A DNA stretch of 64,000 bases from Aedes albopictus (lineage: Eukaryota; Arthropoda; Insecta; Diptera; Culicidae): contig NC_085138.1 in NCBI RefSeq assembly GCF_035046485.1, forward strand, positions 92,549,266-92,613,265. The letters are read 5' to 3'. The position numbers and the translations under genes were made by a program. Shown piece after piece: positions 1 through 12,261 of the stretch; within the stretch, counting starts at the first letter, position 1, and every line of letters starts with the position of its first letter. A model generated the notes under the pieces. It saw nothing but the letters and a program-made list of their open reading frames with translations, was not told where the DNA came from and searched no databases.

Positions 1-302
1 TTATGTAAAACTTTTAATGCATAAGTGTAAAGGAACAAGCCATTGTTCTATTTTTCAAAAATACCATTTATATTCCTTTAAAATAACCAAAATAACATTG
101 AAATTGAAGTATGTTTTTCATATGGTGGATTTCTTATAATTTCGAAGCAGCAGCAAATAAGGTATTACGAGTGATTGAGTGTGTCCACCATACAAACAAG
201 TGAATTGTTAGCTTATCTACATGTATACTTAGATTTAGCAATGGATGAAGTATTATATTTTTGATCAGAACACACTGAAAATATCAATTTCAATGTTGTA
301 GT
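1..302. other. AT-rich spacer, nothing recognised
   Basis: I see no coding similarity, RNA gene or clear repeat here. Confidence 0.5.
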
Positions 303-789
303 CTATTCGGGGCGAAATGAACACTGGCAATTATGAATGGATGTACGCGTATTGCATACTGTTAGGCGTTTTAGAGAGTTTGAAAAAAATCAATCCGATT
401 ATTTTAGCCCAAAATTTATTTAATTAACTTTGAAGTTATGTAAACTCGTCTAAGATGGAGTATTATATCTGTGGTATTGATCTCCATAGGCAAATTACTT
501 AACTGGTCGATATTCTCAAAGATACAGCATAAAATATGCAGGGGTGTCCATTATGCCCCGATGGGTGTCCATTTCGCCCCATACCTTTGCTGCCAGCCCC
601 AAAAAACACACGGTTTTCAATTCATTATTTCTTCACAATAATGGCATTATACCAGCTGTAAATGATTGAAATACGTAGGAAACAAGTTAAAGTTGTAAGC
701 CAACTTATAATATGTCAAGTTTTTGTCTGTTATACAGGCCTAACATACTCATTTGCTTAGGGTGTCCATTATGCCCCTAATACCCCTAT
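303..789. mobile_element. Possible short TIR element with repeated 'gtgtccattatgcccc' motif
   Basis: The left edge reads CGGGGCGAAATGAACAC. The right edge, reversed, reads AGGGGCATAATGGACACC. Related motifs (ggtgtccattatgcccc, gtgtccatttcgcccc) recur inside. This suggests a decayed inverted-repeat element with subterminal repeats, but there is no clear target duplication and the match is weak. Confidence 0.25.
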
Positions 790-965
790 ATACTTTCTCT
801 CTGCTCTCTACATATACCACTCATGTATATTAACATGTTCATAGGCATCGCTAGAACAGAAACGGGTTGAAAAAGCCGTTTCCCTTCCTTCCAATCTTTC
901 ACAGCACAGTGTCTCAATCCTGTTAAAAAAAACGCCTACAAGTTATGCAATCAAGCGAACTGTGT
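790..965 (+). mobile_element. SINE body and 3' end (no tRNA head)
   Basis: The segment matches, in opposite orientation, the tRNA-headed SINE at 34961-35237. Shared features are GGCATCGCTAGAACAGAAAC, a block ending in CGCCTAC(A/G)AGTTATGCAA, and TCAAGCGAACTGTG. The tRNA-like head present in the other copy is missing here. It abuts the LINE fragment that follows. Confidence 0.45.
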
Positions 966-1588
966 CGCACATCTTCAAAATGGGCTTAATTCTGGACTCA
1001 ACGCTAAGTTGGGCTGATCATATAAAACATGTTGAGACAAAAGTGTCATCGTTTTGCGGTGTGTTACGTAGGGTAAGTTATTTTGTGTCACGTCGCATTC
1101 TCCTTAAATTTTATTTTGCTCATATACACTCATGCCTAAGTTATCTTGTTCTTACCTGGGGTCGTGCATCTAAATCTTCTCTAATGAAACTTCAAACTCT
1201 TCAAAATAGATGCCTTAAGACAATTTTCAATAAGCCTTTTCTATTTCCCACTCTGCAGCTCTACTCTGACGTTCTTCACAACATCCTCCCTATTCATAGT
1301 ATGTGTAAATTGCAAACCGTAATTTTTGTTCATGATACGCTACATAATAATAAATTTCACTACAATATTCATATACCTTCAGTATCCCACAACTATTCAA
1401 CAAGACGTGCTAACAACTTATATCGCAGCAGAGCTTCCACAATGTTTGGTCAAAAACGAATTTCAATCATTGGTCCCATGCTGTTCAACCAATTACCAGA
1501 ATACATAAAGCTTATAAGTGATCGCAATAGATTTAAATTTAAAGTAAAGCAATACATGAAATCGAATCTACACGACATTCTTGGTTAG
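962..1588 (+). pseudogene. C-terminal reverse transcriptase fragment of an L2/CR1-like LINE
   Basis: The 208-codon frame resembles the region after the polymerase core of LINE reverse transcriptases (thumb and C-terminal part). Landmarks are LILDSTLSWADHI near residue 9, SYLVLTWG near residue 60, LQTLQNRCLKTIF near residue 77 and a YSTRRA block near residue 143, then a lysine-rich end. L2, CR1 and related LINEs carry this order (family knowledge). Fingers, palm with the YADD motif and endonuclease are absent, so it is a 5'-truncated copy, typical of LINE insertion. The ATG at 962 lies at the junction with the upstream SINE and is probably not a natural start. Not a host gene. Confidence 0.7.
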
Positions 1589-1945
1589 GTGAATTCAATT
1601 GGTCAATACATCAACTACCAGAAACACTTTTTGAGCTTTTTAGAAGCAATGTTTTCTCCATTATTACATAAATAAGATAATTAGATATTAAGTGAGTCCC
1701 TTAAAAGGAACTTCTGTTCCACTGGGACATCACGCCCTTTCCATCTCATAATTATATATTTTTTTTTATTAGTTTCTTATTTGTTTGATCTCAGCTCATT
1801 TTTTTCCTATTCACTTGTATTTGTTGTTTGCTGCTTAGATTGAGCTGAGATAGTTGCGTCCACTACCAGAAGACTACGTGCTAGTCTTTTGGTGTGGGGG
1901 AGAGTGGCGGGTACGTAAAAAAAAAATAATAAAAAAAACACACAA
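1589..1945 (+). mobile_element. 3' UTR and A-rich tail of the LINE fragment
   Basis: Non-coding sequence follows the RT fragment and ends in an A-rich run at about 1917-1940, where the next repeat begins. This fits the 3' end of a LINE insertion. No target duplication was identified. Confidence 0.5.
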
Positions 1946-2310
1946 TTCTATCACCTTACCCTGGTATCCACACACCAATGTGTGAACCTTCTGCCAACCA
2001 ATTCCCACCAACACTCCAACATCCGCATGAATTTGTGCTGGCGCAGAGGTATATTCGGCCAGATGTGGATACAAACGATTGCAATCATCACTTCCTTACC
2101 CTTCCTCACATTGACCTGCAACCTGACGTGGCAGGCGCCATTGTCGCCTAAAAATAGAAGATCACCAACGTTCACACACTGAAGATGCCTGCTAATCCCC
2201 GGTAGATATCTCATTGGTTCCTTGTATGAGTGTTGCTGGTCTGGCGATACTGGAGTAGCATCTACGGGCGGTCAATCAAGCTCAAGCTCAAGCTCATTAC
2301 CTACTGTAGA
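1946..2310 (-). repeat. Dispersed repeat, class unknown (inverted partner at 34485-34665)
   Basis: The reverse complement shares long matches with 34485-34665: TTGACCGCCCGT, CAGTATCGCCAGA, CAGGCATCTTCAGTGTGTGA and AATGGCGCCTG. The minus strand is open for 87 codons here, but the partner does not keep the frame, so I do not call a gene. The two copies lie about 32 kb apart in opposite orientation. Confidence 0.55.
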
Positions 2311-2991
2311 CATTCACAAAGAAAAAGCCAAAAGAAAAAAAAAAGGAATTCCCAAAGGCATCATACAGGGCATTTAGTTTTTATGGGAAGAACCAAAACA
2401 TTTCATAAATAAGGGATTTTTTTTACTGTAGGGGTTTGGGCCGAAGGGTCTCAGATTTTCATGAATTTTTTTCCACTGGCAGGGCTCATGAATATATGAA
2501 CAAAAAAAAAGAAAAAAATCAGGGTCGCCTATTTTCCCGGAAAACCCAAGAAGATTTTTTTTGGTTTCCCCTGACACTACTTGCTGTGAAAAATCATAAC
2601 GAAGCAACGTAGAAACAAAGTTTTTTTTTTAGAAAATGAAAGCAAGTTTACTCAGAAACCCAAAAAATATGTACTGGCAAAAGTTTCCACAAAATTTTCC
2701 ACAGTTGAGAAAATTCATAATGAAAAACCGGAAAAACTATGCCCGAACTCGTGGAATATTTTCAAAAAAATATGATTAAGAAGGTTGTTTTATAAGCTTG
2801 AATCGCTGAAATTTGTTGAACGCACTTTTTTACGTTTTTGAGTTATGGCCAATTTTGTTGAAAAATGTTCAAATGTGCCATATAAGCCTTTTTTTGAAAA
2901 ATCACAACTCAAGAACAAAGCATCATAGAAACAACGTTTCTGAATGAAAATGAAAGAAATTGAGATTTGAATTATGAAAAGAAATCCCCGT
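2311..2991. other. Spacer rich in A and T runs
   Basis: Several runs of 8-10 A or T occur. No gene or repeat family was recognised; the short frames here are not supported by any motif. Confidence 0.4.
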
Positions 2992-3062
2992 GCTCCGGTG
3001 GGAATCGAACCCATGACTCCCAATTCACTAGACGGGTGCTTCTTTCCTCCAAGCTCTGAAGC
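2992..3062 (-). pseudogene. tRNA-derived sequence (SINE head or tRNA pseudogene)
   Basis: On the minus strand the 71-nt stretch has a B box (GGTTCGATTCC), an anticodon-like loop CTAGTGA and a 3' acceptor half CGGAGC. It is clearly related to the better preserved 31935-32008 copy. Both copies are followed by the same GGATTTCTTTTC-like tail, which suggests a retroposed, SINE-like origin rather than a working tRNA gene. Confidence 0.5.
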
Positions 3063-4740
3063 CATTTGGCCATCTCCGTCCCATGAAGGCGCAGAACTTA
3101 GCTCGATTCCATCAATGTACATGATTTGTTCCTTTTTACAATCCAAATCTCCTTCGTATGGAATTAGATGAACGTCTATACGTCTCTGTTGTGTGCAATG
3201 TGCATGAATGTCAGAGCGGGAGAGGATTTGATTTTCTAAAATTATCATGAGCTTCGGAACCTCAACGAGTCGGTCCTCGGCAGTCGAGACATCTTACAGC
3301 TGAGGTCGAAATACGTATTTGTAGAAGGATGTAAATTCATAGTGGAATTAAAAGGAGCAGTACTTAACCCCATTTTCTTTTTACCTACAGTTATTCCACT
3401 AACACGCCCTGGTTCATCACCATTAAGCCTCTTTTATTTGATTTAAATTTTGCATTTACTGGCAACACTTTCAAGAGTAATTTGATAACAGTACTTTGAA
3501 GCCTGCACACATCCACCTCTTCCCCCAATGAACCCCATAAACATGATTTATGAATGGAAAATTAAAATTTTCACTCTCCGCCCTCGTTTGGGACCGCCCA
3601 TTTCTAGGCCAGACATTATTGTCTGGATCATGGATTGCAATGGTGCGACTCCTGCGACTTTTGGCCCATTATCAGATGATTCTTCTCTCGAGTACACAGC
3701 GAGTAACCCAACCGTCTGCGGCACTACTGCCCGACCAATAATGAATTTGGGGTGACCGACTGGCGACGGCGGCAATCCAGATGATTTGTTCCTAAAGTCG
3801 AAAACTTACAACAACCAGCGACAGCAATTAATTCCCGCCCCATTTTGTGCGGGAAAAGCCTTCATCATCACCGAACCCCGAACGTGGTGGTGGTACGGAA
3901 GAAACCGCGTCAGCTTTAAAGTGCTGTGTTTTCCCGCCTCGAAGGCGCACTTCTGGGGCGCGACAGCTGTATTTCTCACCCTTTTCTCCAACCACCACCG
4001 GCGTGGCGCGGCGGCATCGATAAATTATAACTTTTGGACTTTTGAGCGGACGTTTTCGGGAAAGAGTTGGTGAAATTTCGTGAAGGGTTCCGTTATAGCG
4101 ACGAAGCCATAAATAACCGAATGAATTATTGGCATTCCAGACGGGCAGGCAGGCCAGAGCGTGATCTGAGAAAAGCTGAGCTGAAAACCATAACGACGAC
4201 AATTGAGACACGATCCTCGTTTCAGTTACAGATTGGAAGACGATAAATCAGCGCAGGGCGCACCCCCCATGACGGGGAAATCGGACGAGAGGTCATGGAC
4301 GAAAAACCTCGACCAGACAGAATGGGAGGAGGCTGAAAGATTTTATTCTGAAATAAATTGTCGGTTATGTGACGGCTTCAAGGTCGTATTGTCCTGTGTA
4401 TTGGATAGGAAGATTATATTTTAATATAAATCAATAATAAATTCTGTACAAATACGACCGAAACCAAACACAATTTCTCAGGATTCAATCCAAGAATAAT
4501 ACGAAACAAATCCGTAGCTGATATGTGTGTGAGATTGGGTAAGACCAATGGATCGCAAATAGGATTAAAATGGCCAAACCACAATCACAATACATGTTTT
4601 CTTATCTCGTTTTGAAAATATTAACTTATCAAAAGGGGAGACTGGGTAGACTTGAACTTGTGGAGTGTACACAAATGTTAGTGTCATTCCCCTTACGTGT
4701 CCTTCCCCTAGCGAACATCAGTGATAGCAAGTTTTCTTGT
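3063..4740. other. Apparently unique spacer, GC-richer at 3500-4350
   Basis: The middle part is less AT-rich than its surroundings and has overlapping short frames on both strands. None shows a domain, signal peptide or splice-supported exon that I can recognise. It could be regulatory or a non-coding exon; I see no direct support. Confidence 0.35.
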
Positions 4741-4936
4741 TTTTTTTGTAAAGATTTTTCTAGTAGTTCTTTCTGTGATTCTTCAGGGAGCTCTATCTGA
4801 GATTCTTCTTGGAGTTGCTCCAGAAGTTTCTTTTGGGATTCTATCAGGAGTTTATTCTAAGATTCCTTAAAAAGTTAAATCAGTGATTCCTTCCAAAATT
4901 CCTTCAAGGATATCTTCGAATGTTCCTTTTGGGACT
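4741..4936. repeat. Degenerate TTCT/TTCC-type repeat tract
   Basis: Imperfect units such as GATTCCTTCCA and GATTCTTCTTGGAG recur with about 15-bp spacing. This is the leading edge of the tract continuing after the inserted element at 4941-5554. Confidence 0.6.
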
Positions 4937-4940
4937 TTAA

Positions 4941-5554
4941 CCCTCTAATACCCAATACCGCCTTTAGACGGGGTATAGTTTGAGCATTTTTGTAATTTTT
5001 GTTTCGTGGAAAATCAAAAATTTTATATTTTTGGCTGATATTTAGGACTGTTTTGTATCTCAAAATGGTTTTTGGTGTATTTAAAAGCGTATTTACATTT
5101 TTTAAAAATCATTGAAAAATTGATGTTTTAGTCACCTTCTAGAAGTCATTGTTTATTTTGCATTTAATCACTGCAATTAACATATTTTAAATTTTTCCCA
5201 AATCATTCTATCCTAGTTTTATAGTTTAAGGGAATCGAATACACTCTAAAATTATTTTTCTTAAAATTACACGGAAAATAAAATTTTCTATGAAAAAAAT
5301 TTAAAATAAAAATATTTCAACAACAATCATAATATCTCAAAATGTTTTCATCTCAAAAAATCCGTACCCCAAATAGGCTTCCAGAAAAAATATAAAACTT
5401 TGGGGATTTTCAAAAATAAAAATTAGAAAAATCAAAAACTGAAATTCACGAAATCGAGAATTAAAAAGAATCATCTTCCAAAACATGTTTAAATCGATTT
5501 TAGATGACGAAAAATGATATTTAGATCAAAATCAAAAATTTGGGTATTAGAGGG
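4941..5554. mobile_element. piggyBac-type MITE, TTAA target duplication
   Basis: A 614-bp AT-rich segment is flanked by TTAA at 4937-4940 and 5555-5558. Its ends are inverted repeats starting CCCTCTAATACCCAA. TTAA duplication with CCC-starting ends is the piggyBac pattern (family knowledge). No transposase frame is present, so it is non-autonomous. It sits inside a degenerate repeat tract. Confidence 0.7.
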
Positions 5555-5558
5555 TTAA

Positions 5559-7060
5559 GTAACTTATCCAGGATTCCTGTACAGTCTCCTAGTGTTTTGT
5601 TTTGGAATTTGTTCAAAAGTTTCAAAAGTTCCAGAAAAAAATTCCTGGAATTTAAAAAGTGAAATCTCGACAGGAAGTAGTATATAGTAGGGGGTAACAT
5701 TGGTCCATTGAACCCACGAACGCAATATAAGTCAGAGAATCCAACGGTAGATGCAAAGTATCTTAGAATTATGTATTCTAGTAGTCTAGCACATAATATG
5801 CATTCCCGTCGTATTCTAAACGTGCGTAATAATGGCCCAATGTCACCCCGCTTTGGCCCAATGACACCCCGCACGACGGTAGGAGGAAAACTAAAAGGAA
5901 CTCCTGCAGGAATTTCTTCAAATACTTCTGGAGAAATGCCCTGACAAACTGCTGAAAGATTTCCATAACAAACATCTGGCAGAATTCCAGAATGAACTTT
6001 CGGTGGAATTCCGGTAAGATCTGCAGAAATTATTTGAGGAATCCAGAAAAAAATACTAATGGAATCCAGAAAATATTTCATGAAGATATCTGAGAAGTAA
6101 TTTCTGATAAAATCCTGGAAGGATAACCTATGGAAGAAACGTGTAAAATAGCATCTAAAGAAATCCAAGAGGCAACAATTGCAGGAATCCTGGTTCTTCT
6201 GGTTCTTACGAAATCCTGGAAAAAATATCCATTTAAGAATCGCAGGAGAAACCGCTTGATGGTACTTCTGAAGAAATCCTAAATCAACTCCGGAATAATC
6301 TCATGAAAACTTTTTTGGAATCCCAGAAGCAACTTTTGGAGAAGTCCTGGAAAAAATTTGTGGAGGATCCGTTACCTGGGAAATCCTTCTAGAGTTTCCG
6401 GAGAATTAGGCAAGGAGCTCTCCAGGAGTTTCTCTGGACTTTCTTCAGGAGTTCCTTGAAACTTCGTGCAAGAGTTGCTCGATAATTTCTCCAGATTTTT
6501 TCAAGAATTTTTGCAGGTGCTTCGAGAGAATTCCACCAGCATTTTTCCGTGAAATCTTCCAGGTGATCCTTTTGCATACAATCAGAAATGCATACCTATG
6601 AATACCCTCAGAAAAACTTCTGTAAAAAAAAAAACTGTGGAACTCCTGAAGAAATTTCCATGGAACTCCTTGAATGATTGGGTAAACTTCTGAGGGACTC
6701 CCGGAGATATTAATACGGATTATCTCGATGAATTCCTGGGCAAATCCTATTGAAATTCCCAAGAAACTCCTGAGGGACTTTGGAAGAATTGCCGATGAAC
6801 TCCTGGTAAAATACTCCAGGAACTTCTGGAAAATTTCCTACATGAGAACACCTAAATAAACTTCTGAGGAACTGCCAGAGTAATTCCCGAAGAACTACCA
6901 GTGGGATACCCGAGAAACTCCCGTAATAAACCTCGAGGAATTACTAGTGAAATTTTCGATGAACTCCTGGAGGAATTCCCGAGGATCTTCTGGGGGAATT
7001 TTCGAGGGTTTCTACAGGAAATTTGAGGAACTTCTTGAAAAACTGAAAATGACACCTTTC
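5559..7060. repeat. Degenerate 15-bp-type repeat (TCCTGGAGGAATT family)
   Basis: Units around AACTCCTGGAGGAATTC and their variants follow each other with heavy drift. Minus-strand frames of 60-215 codons through it are products of the repeat period, with low-complexity sequence and no domain. Confidence 0.65.
5690..5870. mobile_element. Small TIR element with GGGGTNACATTGG ends
   Basis: The left end GGGGGTAACATTGGTCCATT faces two right-end motifs whose reverse complements read GGGGTGTCATTGGGCC and GGGGTGACATTGGGCC. The central part is unlike the surrounding repeat. The target duplication is not clear. Confidence 0.4.
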
Positions 7061-7599
7061 AATTCCGCCCTATTTTGCTTATCCTTTGACAGATACGCAT
7101 ATTTCGACTACCACTTGTAATCTTCCTCAGTGTCAGTTATCCATTCGTAGAGGGTGTTCTGCTTTTAGAGGGATCGAGAAGTCGGTACAAGATGAAAATG
7201 ACAATTGAAAATTGGTTGACTGCCATGTACTGCAGTACATCCGAGCACGGGTCGTTTTTCTGCAATAACTCAGTAATTTCTCAACCGATTGACTTCAGTT
7301 TTTGTACAGGGATAGCAATAGCTCATATATGGCCCCAACATAGAAACGGCTATTTAAGTTCACACATTCAACAAGACAGAATACGGTCTTCGGCAAAGCT
7401 GTTGCAAATTGAGTCCTCTATTAAGAAAAAACTGAAAATTTTGTATTTGAGATTTCACTTACAATCTAGAACAGCCTGAACACCGTAAAGTATGGGGAGA
7501 CGATATAATTTTCATACCAGTTGTTCTTAAAGTTAAATATGGGTATGGGTTACGATCATATGTATTAATCTAACCTTTAAGAATTTCAAAACGTGTTTT
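7061..7599. other. Spacer, no recognised feature
   Basis: Contains GCTTATCCTTTGACAGATAC-type sequence that may belong to a dispersed element, but I found no second copy or ends in this window. Confidence 0.35.
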
Positions 7600-8770
7600 A
7601 TATTCTGGGATTTTCTAGGTGTTCCAAACTATCCTCCAGTAAAGTCCTTCAAATCGCCCTTTTTTGCCATAAGTCTACTGGTATCCGTGAAGCTTTTGAA
7701 ATCTTCAATGTCATTTATATACACTATAGGGATATTCCAGGTCTGCCTTGAGGTCTGTCAAACAACCTTGGAGCTCAGAGCTTCAGGTCTACACTCGTAA
7801 TAGTAGTAGTGTCTGCTATACTAAGTAACGTTGCATAATCAAAAGCGATTACTGGACCGACTTGAAGTTAGCTAGAAACTGTTATGAACCTTTGGGGCAT
7901 TAAGGATCGTCCAAACTATCCTATAAGTAAGTCGTTCAAATCTACAAGAATAATTTTATGTGTTTTTGCCATAAATAATAGCATTTCATAATCTGCAGGG
8001 ATCCGCAAAGCTCTGGTCTCCACTCGTTACAGCAGCCATATCTGATCTACTGAGTAACGTTGCATAATCAATCGTGGTTTCTGGACCAACCATAAGTCTA
8101 CTATATATTATTAGGAAACTTTTGGGACATTAAGGGTCGCCGAAACTGCCCTGAAGTTTAGCTCTTGATAGAAACAGCAGTTTTTCGTACAATGAACTGT
8201 AACATTACTCCAATCCATCCAGCTGTAATCTGTAATTCCCCTTGCATTTCATGAGTCATTCAGAGATAGTTTTGAATTTTTTTCAGATCAACCAAACTAC
8301 TACAGAGACCATAGCTCCAGGTCTAAATTTGTGATAATAGCTTTTCAGCAGACTTACTCGATAAGATGGAATAGAAGCGTAGATTTGTATAATGAAAGAA
8401 GTTACCGTCACACCCGTAGACTTCAGGATCTGAACTCATTAACAGTTTGGATGGCCTAGAATATCCCAACTGATCTGAAACTGTCCATTGAAGTTTCAGA
8501 AGTCTTACTGGACATAATAAATTACAAATCGTAACAAGAAGTAAAGAAGTACCGTTATATCCGTGGGCTTTTGGATCTAAACTCAAGAACAGTTTGGATG
8601 ACCCACGATATCCCGATTGTTCTGATACTGTCTATTGAACTTTCAGCAGACTTACTGGATAAGATGGAATAGAAATCGTAGCTTTGTATAATGAAATAAG
8701 TTACCGTTACAGCCGTAGATTTAAGGATCTGAATTCAACAACAGTTTGGATGGCCTAGCATATTCAGAAA
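7600..8770. repeat. Tandem repeats, about 240-bp and 149-bp periods
   Basis: At 8341-8760 three copies of a roughly 149-bp unit occur, marked by CAGCAGACTTACTNGATAAG and by CAGTTTGGATG; the middle copy is more diverged. At 7780-8160 a looser unit of about 240 bp occurs twice, marked by GAGTAACGTTGCATAATCAA-like sequence and TTGGGRCATTAAGG. The blocks share words (AAACTATCC, TAAGTCTACTG), so they may be one expanded satellite. Short frames across it are not coding. Confidence 0.6.
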
Positions 8771-8904
8771 AAAATATTCTGCATCACATTCTATCTTTTT
8801 TATGCTGTTGAGCACCAAAACCACAGAAATACGTAGAAAGCTCTTTTATAATGCTTGGGAAAATTCCGACTTGAATGGGAAACCTAGGACCTTCTGCTTT
8901 TTCT

Positions 8905-9165
8905 CCTTCTTGTTCTTATTTTATGGCTTTATGGGACTTGGCCTGCATCGCTTCAACTTAGTGTTCTTTATGCACTTCCACAGTTTTTAATTGCAGGGCT
9001 TCTTTACCTGCCATTGCATGACTTTGTATATTGTGAGGCAAGTACAATGATACACTATGCACAGGGAGTCGAGAAAATTTTCCCGATCGGAACGGGAATC
9101 GAACCCGCCGTCTCGGGATTGGCGACCCGTAGCCCTAACCACTTGGACTAGACTAACTGGAGAAC
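8905..9165 (-). mobile_element. Feilai-type tRNA-derived SINE
   Basis: On the minus strand the copy starts with a tRNA-like head (B box GGTTCGATTCC, reversed at about 9098-9108), followed by the body TCATTGTACTTGCCTCACAA. It shares its full length with copies at 29765-30020 and 34025-34300. Feilai is the tRNA-related SINE known from Aedes aegypti; the assignment is by head, body and 3' pattern only. The A-box side has a short extra stretch (TAGTCTAGTCCAAGTGG). Confidence 0.65.
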
Positions 9166-9189
9166 CTACTGCCTATGCTTCAAAAAAAC

Positions 9190-9840
9190 GGTAACCACTA
9201 GACTTCCAAGCTCTTCCTAGGAGCTCCTGGTAATCATGGAAGAATTTCCAAGGACCTCGTCAAGGAACTTTCGAGGAACTTCTGGAAACTGTGAAATTTA
9301 CGAACAACTCCTGGTGAAATTCCCAAGTAACTTTTGTTGCAATTTTCGTGGAACTCCTGGAAGAATTCTCGAGGAACTCCCGACGAACCCTTCGAAGATT
9401 TCTTCGGGAATTTATGAAAAAATACTCCGGGATCCTTAAAAATAAAAGACTCCTGAAGCAATTCCCGCGGAAATGCTGGAGCAATGCCTGAAGAACTCCT
9501 AGACGAATCTTTGGGAACATCAGGAGTACTTATGGATGAACTAGGTAAATATCGAGATGCTTCTGGAGGAGTTCTGTGAAAACTCTGGGAATTTTTCATG
9601 AAATACTATAGGCGAACTTTTGGAAATTGTTAGGGAACCCCTGGAGAAAATTTTAGAATCAATTCTCAGATGTCTTTTGAAAAAGAATTCTATGAGAATT
9701 CCAGGAGGAAATCCTGACGGAACACCTGGAGAAATCCCATAAAGAAAACGAGGAAAAATCTCAAAAAAGAAATCTTATATATATACCTAATGAAATGATC
9801 AAAGAAGTTCCAGAAGAACTGGTTTCCGAATAAATATTCG
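9190..9840. repeat. Degenerate 15-bp-type repeat tract
   Basis: Repeats of the GGAACTCCTGGAAGAATT type. Frames up to 121 codons exist on both strands, a sign of a period that is a multiple of three without stops, not of genes. Confidence 0.65.
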
Positions 9841-10010
9841 TGGGGTCATCAGACTTTTGTCATGAGATAACAACCATCATGTTGTATTTCGAAGTATTGT
9901 ATCTCTAGTGTTAAGCTTACTCTTCTACAACAAATCATCAGGTAGATCATTCATTTTTATGGCATAAATCGGTAGCCATACGTAATCCTTGGGCTGATGG
10001 TGGGTGCATA

Positions 10011-10880
10011 ATCAACACAAGAAACTTCTCTTGGAATTCCCTCATGAATTCTTCCGAGGATTCCTCCAGAAATTACTCCAGGGGATCCTCCAAGAATTAC
10101 TCTAGGAATTCCTACGAGAATTAAGGAATTCCACCTGGAAATTCTTGCAGGGATTCCTAAAAAAAATCCTCCATGAATTCAAATAGAGATTACTCCAGAA
10201 GCTCTTTTAGAGATTTCTCCATAAATTCCTACAGGCATTCCTCCAGAAATATCTTCAGAGGTTTCTCCAAGAATTTCTCCAGGGATTTCTCTACGATCTA
10301 GGGATTCCTCTTGGAATTCCTCCAAGGATTCTTTCAGGAATTCCTGCATGGTTTTCTCCAAGAATCACTCTAAGGATGCCTCCGAGAACTTATGCAGGGA
10401 TTTCTCCAGGGATTGCTATGGAGATTCTTCCAGGAATTTTTCTACAGGTTCTTCCAGGAATTCCTACAGGCATGTCTCCAGAAATTCCTTCAGGATTTGC
10501 TCCAGGTATTCTTTTAGGAAGTCCTTCAGGAATTGCGCTAAGGATTTCTCCAAGAACACCTCCAGGCATGCCTCCAGGAGTTCCTCCAAGAATTTTTCCA
10601 GGGATTTCTCTAGGCTTGCCTCCAGACATTCCACCCGGAAATCCTCAGAAAATTTCTCCAGTGACTACCTCAAGTATTTATCCAAGAATTCATCGAGGAA
10701 TTACCCAAAAAATTTCTCTAGGGACTCCTCCAGAAATCCCTCCAGTAATTGATCAAGGAATTCTCCCAGGGATGCCTCCAGAAATTTACACAGCAGTACG
10801 TCCAGTAAATTCTCTACGAAATTTTCCAAAATTTCTTTCAGCGATTCAGCAATTTCGAAATTTATCCAGAATTGTGATGG
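10011..10880. repeat. Degenerate 15-bp-type repeat with overlapping long frames
   Basis: Units such as ATTCCTCCAGGAATT follow each other. Plus-strand frames of 134 and 170 codons overlap in different phases. One is serine/asparagine-rich (SSRNFS-like), the other glycine/proline/isoleucine-rich (PPGIPP-like); both are translations of one repeat in two phases. I do not call a protein. Confidence 0.7.
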
Positions 10881-10885
10881 GTGCA

Positions 10886-10925
10886 TAATCATTATCATCA
10901 CCACCATAACCACCATCATCATCTT
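10886..10925. repeat. (CAT/CAC)n microsatellite
   Basis: Imperfect trinucleotide run ATCATTATCATCACCACCAT and following triplets, at the end of the degenerate tract. Confidence 0.8.
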
Positions 10926-12261
10926 CTAGAATTATTCCTGAAAATACTTCAAGACTGCACTCAACCAATCATTGCACGGATAAATTAACTCGATGAAATT
11001 TGTCATGACATCAAAATTTCTTATTTTCTTTTCAATTCAGCACGCAGATCCATCAACTTACTATAAGTTTCCAAGCCTTGAATTTGCATTGTTTAGTGCG
11101 CACATTCATCGACTCAAAAACGGATTTTTCTTGATTGGAAAATAGATCGAAAATCTCCCCTCATACCTGATCCGAGTCCGAAATCTGGCCATCGAATCCA
11201 AAACTCACACACAAGATGCCTCCCGAGATTGACAAAACAAATCGAAACCAATGCCGGTCTCAAGCGCATACACACCATCCGATCCGCAAACACCTTCCGC
11301 CCGTCCAATAGCCAGCATAGTGGTGGTGCTGCACGTACTTTTACCGCATATCCGCTTCAAATCTCAACAGAGAGACCATAGTAGGTAGGTACAATGCCAA
11401 CATAGGCGCGTTAAACCTCCCGAAGAACTATAGCGCAGCCACAACAGCAACGTGGGGGTAGGGATATCTGCAGGCTCTTCTCAGCTAGGTTATTGAAATA
11501 TTCCAAATTCGAGACACGTCCCGGATGAAGAAACGAATGGACGCATCAGCTTCTCCGGGGCCGGGTTTCCGATTTCCGACCGTGTCTCGCGTTGCTCGGA
11601 AGTCAACTCAATTGGTTGGAATTGGGTTGTTTAGTGAATAAAATATTGCTATTTTCTATAGCCTAATCGAAAGAGCTCATATTTCTGAGTATATCGTGAT
11701 TTTATTGGATTCCAATACCATTGTTTTGATGGTTAAATTAACAAAACAGTTTTCATTTTTATGGATAGAATGACAGTTCAATCGATAAAGTGACAGTTCG
11801 ACCCGAACAAAAAAAATTCCCCATACAAACTTTAAATGCATTTTAAAAATAGTTCCCGGACTCCAAAAATTATGAAATTTTGGATTTCGACTAATTTTTG
11901 GGCGCAGAATCCGATTATAAAATAATCCGGATACCTTTAAAGAACCCAATTGGGGGGCATGAAACCATGGGAATCGGATCTGCTCTCTCCTCGAAGGGCG
12001 GGGGAGAGGAGTGGTTTTGCAATGACTGTGAAAGCTGTCGAATATCAAATAAATGCTCAAACTTGTTCGGTAAGGAGCGCAAATTTGTGTCAACCCGTTT
12101 GATACGATTTTCATTGAACGGTTTTCAATTGAGCTCTCGATAAAATGCCAATGTTTGTTCTGCAGCAAAAAGGGTTTTCCGTAGTGTTATGATCAATTCA
12201 GCAACGCTAGGATAAAGGTCTGAACAGTACAGCTGCAAAGGAAAATGTTTAATAGTTGCTT
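10926..12261. other. Apparently unique spacer
   Basis: No domain-bearing frame. The minus-strand frame 11677-12168 (163 codons) has AT-rich composition, no recognisable motif and no neighbouring gene signals, so I leave it uncalled. Confidence 0.35.

Noticed and set aside
2790..3248. 152-codon minus-strand frame
   Set aside because: It runs through the tRNA-derived sequence at 2992-3062 and AT-rich spacer, with no domain.
10348..10888. Two overlapping frames, serine/asparagine-rich and PPGIP-rich (collagen-like)
   Set aside because: The same degenerate repeat read in two phases; similar frames appear wherever the repeat occurs, on either strand, without start context or splice signals.
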